Assembly (NCBI RefSeq): GCF_023091745.1
Contig: NC_068915.1
Location: 48,232,001 to 48,296,000, forward strand
Source: Budorcas taxicolor
Taxonomy: Eukaryota; Chordata; Mammalia; Artiodactyla; Bovidae
Reading direction: 5' to 3'
DNA: 64,000 nt
Shown here: positions 54,590-64,000 of the stretch, piece by piece
Layout of the letters: each line of letters starts with the position of its first letter
How positions within the stretch are numbered: the first letter of the stretch is position 1
Notes under the pieces: generated by a model
Database searches by the model: none
The model's input: the letters and a program-made list of their open reading frames with translations, nothing else
Told to the model about the DNA's origin: nothing
Position numbers and translations under genes: made by a program

Positions 54590-54863
54590 CTGTTAAGTCC
54601 TAAGAGTATCCTGCCTTCTTATATTCTCAGTATGGAGAAGATAGTTCTCTAAAATCCATGTGATTTTTAAAATGCTTTGATGAGAACCAAAATATCAACT
54701 TAGAAATGCACTAAAAATCAACTTCTGAATCTTTATTTTTTAATTTTTTAAACTAACATCAAACCCACATAATGTGTCTGGCATTCTTGATTACTTTCCT
54801 TAAAAAGTTACTTTTCCATTCAGCTTACCTTGAAATATTCTTGCCAATCTCAATATCATTTTT
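54590..54863. other. Unique flank of the provirus
   Basis: Short AT-rich flank. The bases next to the LTR ('ctgtta') do not match the other flank ('acccac'). Confidence 0.5.
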
Positions 54864-55003
54864 ACTTATTTATTTATTTATTTATTTTTTGTGTGTGTAC
54901 ACTGTGGGACTTGTGGAATCTTAGCTTCCCGACCAGGGTTTGAACCCAGGTGGGTGGCAGTGAAAGTGTAGAATCTTAACCACTGGCCCCTCAGGAAATC
55001 CCC
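54864..55003 (-). mobile_element. CHR-type SINE, antisense, with (TTTA)n
   Basis: Antisense CHR SINE: 'cttcccgaccagggtttgaa', 'cttaaccactggcccctcag' and 'gaaatcccc' at its head end. The TTTA repeat at 54864-54890 is the complement of its A-rich tail. Confidence 0.82.
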
Positions 55004-55405
55004 TCATTATAATTTTTAAAGTGAAGCAACAAAGGACCCAACATTTAAATACTTTTAATATTGAACAATAGAATTCAAACCCAGAAAGTTGGAACACATG
55101 ATAAGAATTTTCATACTATATCATGCCTATATCTTTTTTTTTCAAATATTTACTTTCAACAGACCACCATATTGAAGCAAGAATTTTGTTGTTTCTTTTA
55201 AATTTTAGTTATATATATACATATATATTAAATGTCAGAATAAGAAAAAATGTCCATGTGGATATCATAAGTGATGAAATGATATGGAACTTAGAATGGC
55301 TTGACACCTGATTTTAAAGAATTTGGGTTGTGTGTGACTCATTCTGAAAGTGTACCAAGTAGAAGGTAGAAAACTATAGTGAAAATTGTTATAAAAAATC
55401 TATAA
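55004..55405. other. Unique AT-rich sequence, no feature seen
   Basis: No gene or repeat recognised apart from a short TA tract near 55213. Confidence 0.45.
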
Positions 55406-55715
55406 CTGGGTTTCCCTGGTGACTCAGTGGTAAAGAATCCACCTGTTAGTGCAGGAGACACAGGTTTGATCCCTGATCCAAGAAGATCCCACATGCCCCA
55501 GAACAACTAAACCCACATGCTACAACTACTGAGCCTGTGCTCTGGAACCAGGGAGCTATGAATACTGAAACCCATGTGCCTAGAACCCATGCTTTGCAAC
55601 AAGAGAAGCCATGGCAATGAGAAGCCCTGGCACCCCAACTGGAGAGAGGCCCCCATTCATCACAACTAGAGAAAAGCCCACAAAGACCAGGCACAGGCAA
55701 AAAACAAAAATATTC
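55406..55715 (+). mobile_element. CHR-1/CHRL SINE, nearly full length
   Basis: Sense element with tRNA-like head ('ttccctggtgactcagtggt', 'ggtttgatccctgatcc') and the long CHR body ('cacatgctacaactactgag', 'gcaatgagaagccctggcac', 'gagaaaagcccacaaagacc'), ending in an A-rich tail. It is the longest CHR-related copy in the window. Confidence 0.85.
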
Positions 55716-56849
55716 CCATTAGAGGGTTTGTTGTGGGTGCTATCTTGCAAGTTAAGGGTATCAGGACAAATTCTGGTTTAGGGTAAGAAATATTTATTTG
55801 CTTATCTGTTTAGCAATTGGTTAATTAAATCAAACTTTCTTGACTATCTTAATTTAGAAAGATCAATGACAGTTTTTTAAAAATAATCTTTTAAGTTTAT
55901 ATTTTATAATTTTTAATTAATGTGATGAGTGGTTGCATGTTTAATGTATATCTTTTTAAGCATTTCTAGACATTATAATGATATTTTGCTAAAATAATAA
56001 ACCAAGTTATCCTTTGCATGATCTAGAGGATTATTGTGAATGTATTAATAAATTTTTAAAAATTGTCCCTTAGGGGTCAGTGTAACTGCGATTAGAAGGA
56101 TGTACCTTATTTTCAGAGCAAAATGCTGGAGAAATTTTTTTCAAACTATAATTTAGTGTGTCCACTGAGCTGACCTTGACATATACTCTCTAATCTCTGT
56201 CTCTTCTTTTGAGATAGATGGAATAGTTTAAGATAACATAGACAGGAGAGGACAGGTAGAATGTGATAGGGCAGACTAAACTGGGATAAAATAGAATAAA
56301 AACAGAGTAGAAGGTATTATAATGATGGCTAGTATTATTTTGTGAAAGAGTCATTTAAGTTGTGTATTCATGGCTTATACATCAGAAGGAATTCTGTCCC
56401 AGGACGTAGAATCTGGGGCAAATTTCAGTGTGTAGGAGGATGTTTACAAGGGAATGCCTTTGGGGGAGCAGTGTGAGAGGCACTTGGCAAAGGGAAGAAA
56501 TATACATGGTAGTTGGAAAGGTCAAGATGTACAACAATTCCAGTAGAAACTTAGGTTGACCCTGCACAGAGAGATGAAGATATGAAGTCCCTTGTGAGCT
56601 ATATTGAGTATACTGTGTCTTTAACCTTTCTCCCTGTGTTTATCAGCCATTGGATGCAATCTACTGAGGGACTCTTAGGGGGAAGTGACCGTTTTCAGCT
56701 GAAGTGGTTTCTGGATATTAGTTTTACTATATTTGAAGATTATCTGACAGCACCACACCCAGTAGGCCCTTCATTCATGAAGGGAGATTGTAGTGGCATA
56801 TTACAGAATCTAACAAATCTTGTAACAGTTCTAAAATATTCACCTTTTG
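55716..56849. other. Unique AT-rich sequence, no feature seen
   Basis: No repeat or gene recognised. A 111-codon plus frame at 56582-56917 has no domain and runs into the next LTR. Confidence 0.45.
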
Positions 56850-57275
56850 GATTAACACATGCAGTGTTCCCTCCCAATTCATGTCCACCTGTGATCTCAG
56901 AATATGAACTTATTTAGAAACAGAGTCTTTGCAGATGTAATAAAGGTAAAGGTTGAGATTAAATTATACTGGCTTATTGTGAGTCTTAAATCCAGCTTTA
57001 TGAAAGACAAAAAAGGACACACAGAGACAGAAGGAAGGAAGCCATGTGATGATGGGGACAGAGATTAGAGTTAAGTAGTCACAAGATAAGGAAATGCCTG
57101 CAGAGATCCGAATTTGGAAGAGGTAAAGAAGATTTCTTATCTATATCTTTTAGAGGAAGTATGGACATTCTGAAAACTTGATTTTGGACTTCTGGTCTCT
57201 TGATTACATTTGGCTGTTTTAAGCCCCCATGTTTGTGGCTAATTTGATATGGCAGCAATAGGAAACTAACAAACA
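56850..57275 (+). mobile_element. MLT1 LTR (ERVL-MaLR)
   Basis: Ordered MLT1 features: 'gaacttatttagaaacagag', 'tctttgcagatgtaataaag', 'aggaagccatgtgatgatgg', 'gattttggacttctggtctc', 'gctgttttaagcccccatg' and 'gcagcaataggaaactaaca' at the 3' end. It is more decayed than the copy at 25.9 kb. Confidence 0.8.
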
Positions 57276-57702
57276 TATATATATCATTTTTTGGTTTCCC
57301 TGTTCCTAAACCCTAGCTAATTATCCCAAACTCTAAAACCAAAATTTTTGTGTAATCTATTGAATATGGTCATAAAAAAGTAACATTAGTTTCTCACTAT
57401 TAAACTAAATAGGTTAAATTTTAAAATCTCATATAATTTATATATTTTAATTTTTAAAGGTATGTTTATTAAGAAAATACAAACTAGTAGCTGTAAATTA
57501 ATATTTTGACCTTGATCTTGAGACAAATAAATTTTATGTGAAGGAAACTATCGAGTACAAATCCTTGGCAGAGACAAACCTTCATTCTCATACCATAAAT
57601 TCTCAACAACAGCAGCATAATAAATTTTTTCTAGAGTGTTCTTCACATACCGCTACTTAAATGTTTGTTGAATGAAAGAAGGAAGGGAAGAAGAAAAAAG
57701 TA
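57276..57702. other. Unique AT-rich sequence, no feature seen
   Basis: No element recognised. Confidence 0.45.
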
Positions 57703-57863
57703 AGTACTTTCACTTTCCCTTTCACTCTTCACTTTCATGCATTGGAGAAGGAAATGGCAACCCACTCCAGTGTTCTTGCCTTGAGAATCCCAGGGACGGG
57801 GGAGCCTGATGGGGTTGCACAGAGTCGGACATGACTGAAGCGACTTAGCAGCAGCAGCAGCAC
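57703..57863 (+). mobile_element. Bov-A2 SINE, 5'-truncated
   Basis: Only the second Bov-A unit and its AGC tail remain ('actttcatgcattggagaag' to 'cttagcagcagcagcagc'). Its tail abuts a BovB fragment directly. Confidence 0.88.
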
Positions 57864-58302
57864 AGGAGTGTCTGACTCTTTGCAACCCCATGGACTGCAG
57901 CATGCCAGGTTTCCTTGTCCTTCACCATCTCTGAGGGCTTGCCCAAACAAATGTACATTCAGTCAGTGATGCATCCAACCATCTCTTCTTTGTCGTCCCC
58001 TTTTCCTTCTACCTTCAATCTCCCTCAGTGTAAGGGTCTTTTCTAATGAGTTGGCTCTTGGCATCAGGTGGCCAAAGTACTGGAGCTTCAGCATCAGTCC
58101 TTCTAATGAACATCCAGGACTGATTTCTTTTAGGATGGACTAGTTGGATCTCCTTGCAGTCCAAGGGACTCTCAAGAGTCTTCTCCAACACCACAGTTCA
58201 AAAGCATCAATTCTACGGTGCTCAGCTCTCTTTATAGTCCAACTCTCACATCCATACATACTAGAAAAACCATAGCTTTGACTATATGGATCTTTGTTGG
58301 TA
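57864..58302 (-). mobile_element. BovB LINE 3' fragment, antisense, lacking the extreme 3' tail
   Basis: Antisense BovB from 'aggagtgtctgactctttgc' to 'gactatatggatctttgttgg'. The usual reversed 'gttcagttcag' tail is missing; the AGC tail of the Bov-A2 takes its place. This suggests that the SINE insertion or a deletion removed the end. Confidence 0.88.
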
Positions 58303-59440
58303 AAAAGAAGAAAAGAGGTATTTCACAATCTATAAAAATACTTGGTGCATTTCACCCTTATAGGAAAATGATACTGGAAGCTGGGCAAAGAAGAAATGTA
58401 AAACATATGGAGAGATTCTGCAGAGACCTTTTCCTGATTCTTTACCTTCTTATTATTTTTATCTCACTAGTGGGTCACAAAGAGATACCAGGGAAGATAA
58501 TCAATTTGTTTTGTTGTTCCTGGGTAGACAATACCCTCAGTAGGAAAATATTTCTGAAAAAGGAAAATATATATATTGCAGATTGAAATTGAAATATTTA
58601 ATTAATAATAATATAGTTGTACAGACATTCATGATATCTTTAGTGACTTTATTGCCATACACACATGAAATAGCCTACATAAAAATTTAGCACAATCTAT
58701 CTGCTCAGGTGGCACTTACTCAGTATCCTTTATTGCATTTTTCATGCCATTTCATTTCCTATTTTTGGAAGATGCTAGGGTGTGATTTTCTGCCTTTACA
58801 CTGTATTTCACTGAACTAACTCATGTGGCTTTAACATGACTGAAGTCACAGGAACTAAGGCTCTGCAGATAACACAAATTTTTGTTTGCATGTAAGAAAT
58901 TTGCTCCTCTGGGACAAAATCACAGATTCACAAATGCTCAGAGCACTCCAGCTTCTCCCAGGAGGTCTGGCTTACACCTCCAGAAGACATTTCTCGTAGT
59001 GAAGGGCTTTTTAAAGAATGCTTTTAACCTTTGCTTTTGCTCACAATGCAGCTCTAAGCTACAACTTTTCTCTTCCTATTGTAGACACTACTTGGCTGAC
59101 CACAGCCAGGTAAGCAATACTCCTATGAGTGTTTGAATAATTCTAAATCCTTTTTATCTAAGAAGGTAATAAGGAAAATCAAACTGTTGTGATTGTCTAA
59201 GTGGACTGTTGTCTCCTGGTAGGCAACGGGAAAATCTACATTCTCTGATAGCCAGATCACACTCACTAATTCATGTAATCCTTTTTTTTTTTCTTTTTGA
59301 ATTTAAATTACTCCCTCAACTCCTTGTTTTAACTACATATTTATGTACTAAAGAATACTTGATATGGGTACTTCTCTTCACTCTTTTGTTAAGGAAGGCA
59401 ATACAGAGGCTATGAATGCTGCTGAGATTCATATGATTTT
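58303..59440. other. Unique sequence, no feature seen
   Basis: No gene or repeat recognised. Short frames of 84 and 68 codons lack motifs. Confidence 0.45.
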
Positions 59441-59454
59441 GCACGTGCACGTGT

Positions 59455-59488
<34 letters not shown>
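59441..59488. repeat. Microsatellite (CA)n
   Basis: 'gcacgtgcacgtgtgcacac' leads into about 26 bases of pure CA repeat. Confidence 0.92.
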
Positions 59489-59865
59489 CCAGGATGCAGA
59501 AACTACTCCATGCCAGTAACGAGAAACTACAGGAAGGAGTGAGTTTTGTGGATTAAACCAAAACAGTTACCAAATACCAAGAGTCTAGCACTGTGATTTC
59601 CACTGGGAATAAACGACTTGCCTTCTTGCCCCTACCAAATGAATCAGAGACTGAATATTCATCTGAAGTTGTTGTTCCTAAAACACTTTGCCAAGGCCAG
59701 GAAGCTTTTCAGTTGACAGAGATATTTTCCTCTACAAAGCAGATTAAGTATGGCTGACTATTCCACCATTTTGTCAGGTTCATTGTGGTGATATATTTCT
59801 TCCTTTTATAGCTGAAGTTATAGTGTTCCTCTTCAGAAAGCCACTGAATTTCTACTAGAGTATAA
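59489..59865. other. Unique sequence, no feature seen
   Basis: No element recognised. Confidence 0.45.
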
Positions 59866-59990
59866 TATCCATGACTCCATGAGAGTAGACAAGTGGTCTA
59901 TTTTGTTTACTGCTGTATTCCCAGAACTTAGAACAGCATCTGGCATATAATAGGAATTTAATACATGTATGTCAGATGAAGAACTTGTTA
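59866..59990 (+). mobile_element. L2 LINE 3' end
   Basis: Ordered L2 3' untranslated features: 'ccatgactccatgagagtag', 'ttgtttactgctgtattccc', 'agaacagcatctggcatata' and 'ataggaatttaatacatgta'. Confidence 0.7.
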
Positions 59991-60350
59991 GGACTAAGGT
60001 GTGCTTATACAAAATCTGCTCTAAACTTTGGTGAATCGATACTTATGCTAAAATACGCACTTGACTCACCCTTTAGAACAGACTATAGAACATTCACAAT
60101 GCAATCTGAATAAAGGAAATGCTCTCATATTAATCGTTTTATCCATGATTGAAAAAGTAGTTATTTTTTTCATGGTTCTTATTTGCTGAGCAATGTCTAT
60201 GGTGCTATGATGCCTGAAATTGAAATATTAAACTTGCTGTGTGCAGTATGTAGCCTATATTTCAATTGCAAATACAAGAATGGAAATTTAAAAATACTGA
60301 TATAAATAAATACTTTTAAGTAAGTGCCTAATATCAGGCATACATGTAAG
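59991..60350. other. Unique sequence, no feature seen
   Basis: AT-rich spacer without a recognisable element. Confidence 0.45.
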
Positions 60351-60560
60351 TAAGCATTACTCACTCTAGTTGTGCCTGACTCTTTGCGACCCCATGGGCT
60401 ATAGCCTGCCAGGCTCCTCTATCCATGAGATTCTCCAGGCAAGAATACTGGAGTAGGTTGCCATTTCCTTCTCCAGGGGACCAGTTCAATCCAGGGATTG
60501 AACCTGGGTCTCCTGTATTGCAAGCAGACTCTTTGCCATGTGAGCCACCAGGGAAGCCCA
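60351..60560 (-). mobile_element. Bov-tA SINE, antisense
   Basis: Antisense Bov-tA from 'ctagttgtgcctgactcttt' to the head end 'gagccaccagggaagccc'. A 7-base match, 'atgtaag', at 60344-60350 and 60561-60567 is the probable duplication. Confidence 0.92.
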
Positions 60561-61129
60561 ATGTAAGACATAGATCAGTACAATAGATGTGGGTGGAAAA
60601 TTATAAATTTTCTGTCAAGAAAGGCTTTGTCCTGCCTCCAGCTGTTGGCTCCGTCAGCCTACCCGAGGATTTGCCTCAAGTGCAGAGAGACACCTCACTG
60701 GAGGTTACTCTATGGCTTTGACAGCCCATATCTAGTAGACTGGATGAGTTAAGCATATAAATATTTGGCATTTTGACACAACAATAATGAGCCCCACTCC
60801 AGATGCACACAGGAGATTGACCAAAGTTTATTAAGCCTGTGTTGCAATTCAATTTCTTCTCTTATCCAATTTTTCTTCTCTCCCCTTCCTACCACAAGTT
60901 TGGATCCCTAACAAATATTAATCTCCATCTCAGTGTCTCCTGAGAGAAAACATAACCTGTGACCTTTAGAATAGCTCAAGGATACAATAAGAGGTAAATA
61001 AACAAGCAAAAAGAAAAAAAAAAACAAAACTGGGAGAATAAAAGGCCAGTAGATTTGGAACTGGGAGCATCACGGGGGAAGTGACATCCAGAAAACAACA
61101 GTAAAAGCTATACTACTGAAATAAGATTC
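60561..61129. other. Unique sequence with a short A tract
   Basis: No gene recognised. An A-rich run lies near 61013-61024. Confidence 0.45.
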
Positions 61130-61325
61130 TGTGCCTTGCACTATGCTGAATGGTATATACAGTTTATACATACTGTTATACATATTATTCATTTAATATC
61201 CAAAGCAACACAATGTCAGGCATTAATAGCCATATTTTATTGATGAGAAAAGTTATGCATAGAGAAGACAACTGATTTTCCTATATTAATGAGTGTCAGA
61301 GTTGCTTTTAAAACCATTTTGCTGA
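61130..61325 (+). mobile_element. MIR SINE
   Basis: MIR order is visible: 'ccttgcactatgctgaatgg', 'ttattcatttaatatccaaa', 'attttattgatgagaaaagt' and 'gagtgtcagagttgcttt'. Confidence 0.7.
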
Positions 61326-63732
61326 ATTAGTTCATTTAACTAGTTTTACAGTTCAAGTTGGAATTAGTGACAAGAGAATTTAAATGTTAATCATTATTTA
61401 TAGGATTTTAGAAAAAAGGTTTAACAGAATACTCTCAAATGCAGGCTTGTCATTTTCCTTATCCTTATTTCTCATATCCAGGACCTTAGAGCATAGGGTC
61501 TTTTTATTGGGTTAGCATTTTTACTGGATACTTCCTTTCCAGTTCTAGACTGCATTTTGCAAAAAATCTTTTGAAAATTACATCTCCTAATGATATCAAT
61601 TCCATCCCATCCACACCATTTCTCCCTCATACATTTTGGCACTTGAATCATAGGTTAGCTCCAACCCTTTGCTTTAATGATTGCTAACATTAAAACATAT
61701 GCAAAGGAACCATTTGAGAATATAGATTTTCTTAACCTTTTCTTTTCACCCACTTCTACTCTTTTCCACTTAAACAATTTATTCTTAGGATAACATCCTA
61801 AACAATCTTACTATCTGAAGATGTAATGTCTTTCATATCTTAAAATCTAATATTCCTCTGACTGGTTCTAAATCACTGCTCTTCAAAGTCCCCACACTTC
61901 TCCCACTAAAGTTGGTGTTCAGCTTAACCTTACCAAAATCACACTTTAATTTCCCATTTTTAACTCATAAAAATCCATCTGGCTTCATGTTTCCTTCTAA
62001 TTTAACCTAGAAACTTTGCTTAGAATTTCAAGGATATTCTCACTAATATCTATTATTCTTATATTTTTAAATGTAGGCATTTCTTATGTGTAGCCTATAA
62101 ATTGTCAGTGCTATGCCATCCAAACACAATTGTTTTCTGTGACGCAAGGATGAGTCATGTCTAAAAATAACTCTAATGCTTACTCTAGGTTTATTGGAAG
62201 ACCGGGCTATCAAGACTCCTTCTCCAAGCAAAACAGCTGCACTCAAGCTAGATTTTCCATGGAGTCAATGTTTTCCCTTTCTTCACAGATGATGGGAGAA
62301 TTTTACAGGTGTCCTGATCTCTAAATAGTAGATGCTTGACTTCCTCAGACCAACTCCTGGAAATACCTGCTCCCAAACTCAGATTGCTTGTCACTTCAAT
62401 GATAATTTTATTTTCGAGCTTGACGTGCAAATAGAAAAAGCAATAACACATAGATGTTATGTCATGTTTCTAATAACTATATTTATTCCTCTTTATTTTG
62501 AGAGTAGACCCGAGTTTTCTGTCACTGAGGGAGATTATTACTGTTACAACAATAACCACACTGATTGCTTGCAGGCTCAACTTTGCTCTCTTCTAGAGCA
62601 ATGTGATGAAAGCTAGATACCCTCCTCATGTACTACGGTCTGTATTATAGAAGAGAAACCCTGAAAATATGAATCTTGCATATGAATTATATCTTATCTC
62701 CTTCACCTCTTGAAAGAAGGAGAGAGCTTTTCTCTCTCTAATGACAACAAATTTTCCTGGGGAAGAGAAGGGTAAAGACTCTGGGTTCTCAGCCTTTGGA
62801 ATGGAATCAATGTCTCCAGAGGGGAAATAGCACAAGCCTGCAGGTTTACAACCCCTGAAATTTCTCCATGACTCCTGTGGAGAGATAAGTTTTGTTACCT
62901 TTTGAATAAGAGTAGATGGCTCTAGGTCTATCATGCTTGAAAATATGAAAAGCAAATAAATCTGGGGTAAAGAGGTATTCTTCAATATATCAATTCAAGT
63001 TGCTCAAGAAGCCAAAATGCAGAAAAAAAAAAAATCTTTAAAAATCTCTAGAGTTCCATAGTACTTGGTAACATAAATACATTCTAAGGGTTCAAATGCA
63101 CCTGGTTCCACTCACATAATGAAAGAGCAGCAGACTTTTAATCCCTCTTGTTTATCTTAAACTTCTATGATTCTCTAATGAAATTGGATTTGTACCCCAT
63201 TCCAGGTGATATGATGGAGATTGGCCAGGGACTGGTACCCTCAATGTGGTGACTAAAGAATCAGGCTTGCACAGATACTTTCCTGGGTTTCCTGCTCCTG
63301 TATGCTGATATTTTCCACCAGGTAGTCTCTCAACATTGTTCTGCAAATATTTTGCTCAGTTTTAACCAGCTGCATTACTGACTCCCTATAATGTCCGCTT
63401 TGCAGGTTTTAAATCCTCTACATTTCAACACTATTTCAGACTTAATAAGTCCCTTCCATTTTTTATTACATACACACACATACACAGTTATCAATAAATA
63501 TTCTTACCTTCCATCCCTTCATCATTACTTAGCTCCAACACTGAGCCTTCCACAGGCCCCTTGATCCTAACTCCGTCTATCAGGCACATGAGCATTTTAA
63601 TAAAGACTTTTATTTTTTGGTCTAACAAAATTTCATTTAAATAACTTTTTACAATGTGTTAGCTATGTGATCTTGGTCATATAATAAATGTTTCAGTTTC
63701 CTCTTTGGAAAGCTGAAAGTATTAATAACTAC
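61326..63732. other. Unique sequence, no feature seen
   Basis: About 2.4 kb without a repeat I can name. The 119-codon minus frame at 62626-62985 and the 94-codon plus frame at 62332-62616 have no recognisable domain. An A run lies near 63025-63036 and a short CA tract near 63471-63485. Confidence 0.45.
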
Positions 63733-63870
63733 TCTCTGGAGAAGGAAATGGAAACCCATTCCAGTACTCTTGCCTGGAAAACCCCATGGATGGAGGAGCC
63801 TGGTAGACTACAGTCCATGGGATTGCAAAGAGTTGGACACGATTCAGTGACTTCACTTTCTTTCTTTCTG
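63733..63870 (+). mobile_element. Bov-A unit (Bov-tA or Bov-A2), 5'-truncated
   Basis: A single Bov-A unit in sense: 'ctggagaaggaaatggaaac' to 'gttggacacgattcagtgac' and a 'ctttctttcttt' tail. No tRNA-like head or second unit is present. Confidence 0.85.
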
Positions 63871-64000
63871 GGGGAAGATTACAAGAGATAAAATATATAA
63901 AGTACATGTCCTTCACTTACCTTAACCCCATTAAAAAAAAAAAAAAAAGTCTTCTTATTCTTAATAGATAATTCTTTGGCTCACACCACTCTCCAATTGC
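63871..64000. other. Window end: unique sequence with an A tract
   Basis: A run of about 17 A lies at 63932-63948. Nothing else is recognised before the edge. Confidence 0.5.

Noticed and set aside
62626..62985. 119-codon minus-strand open frame
   Set aside because: No domain, signal or gene context, and its composition is consistent with chance in unique DNA.

Overview
This window is ruminant nuclear DNA, most likely from a bovid such as cattle or a close relative. It is AT-rich and holds no convincing protein-coding gene, tRNA, rRNA or ncRNA gene. The lineage call rests on the repeats: BovB (RTE-clade LINE), its SINE derivatives Bov-tA and Bov-A2 (with AGC-repeat tails), cetartiodactyl CHR SINEs, a ruminant-type L1 3' end and a bovine-type mariner MITE, over an older mammalian layer (L1M, L2, MIR, MLT1). 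Families were recognised from remembered consensus features; no database search was run.

Layout. 0-9 kb: an antisense L1M split by a BovB fragment, MIR pieces, then a near full-length but broken BovB (about 4.87-8.53 kb) holding a second BovB fragment. 9-17 kb: an L1 end, microsatellites, an L1 ORF2 piece, a probable solo LTR and two antisense BovB copies carrying SINEs. 17-31 kb: mostly unique sequence with scattered SINEs, BovB 3' fragments and an MLT1 LTR. 31.5-37 kb: a BovB cluster with one 5'-inverted copy and one copy split by an L1. 37-42 kb: mostly unique sequence, one mariner MITE and weak L2 traces. 42.24-54.59 kb: a decayed class I (gammaretrovirus-like) endogenous provirus on the minus strand. 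54.6-64 kb: CHR, MLT1, Bov-A2, BovB, L2, Bov-tA and MIR in unique sequence.

The provirus is the most structured object. On the minus strand the order is 5' LTR, a tRNA-His-type primer binding site, an unassigned 2.1-kb leader, gag (capsid C-terminus and nucleocapsid), protease, reverse transcriptase, RNase H, integrase, a stub of env, polypurine tract and 3' LTR. It has many stops and frameshifts, a mutated protease active site and nucleocapsid zinc knuckle, and most of env is missing. It was later hit by a BovB in the RNase H region, a second BovB between two parts of RT, and a three-monomer Bov-A SINE at the env gap.

Two BovB copies (31.5-32.8 kb and 45.2-48.7 kb) have the twin-priming structure: an inverted 5' segment, a 3' segment and flanking target-site duplications. 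The second contains a 543-codon open frame covering the endonuclease, but three expected active-site residues are changed. No gene here looks functional, so nothing works together as a pathway; the value of the window is its layered insertion history.
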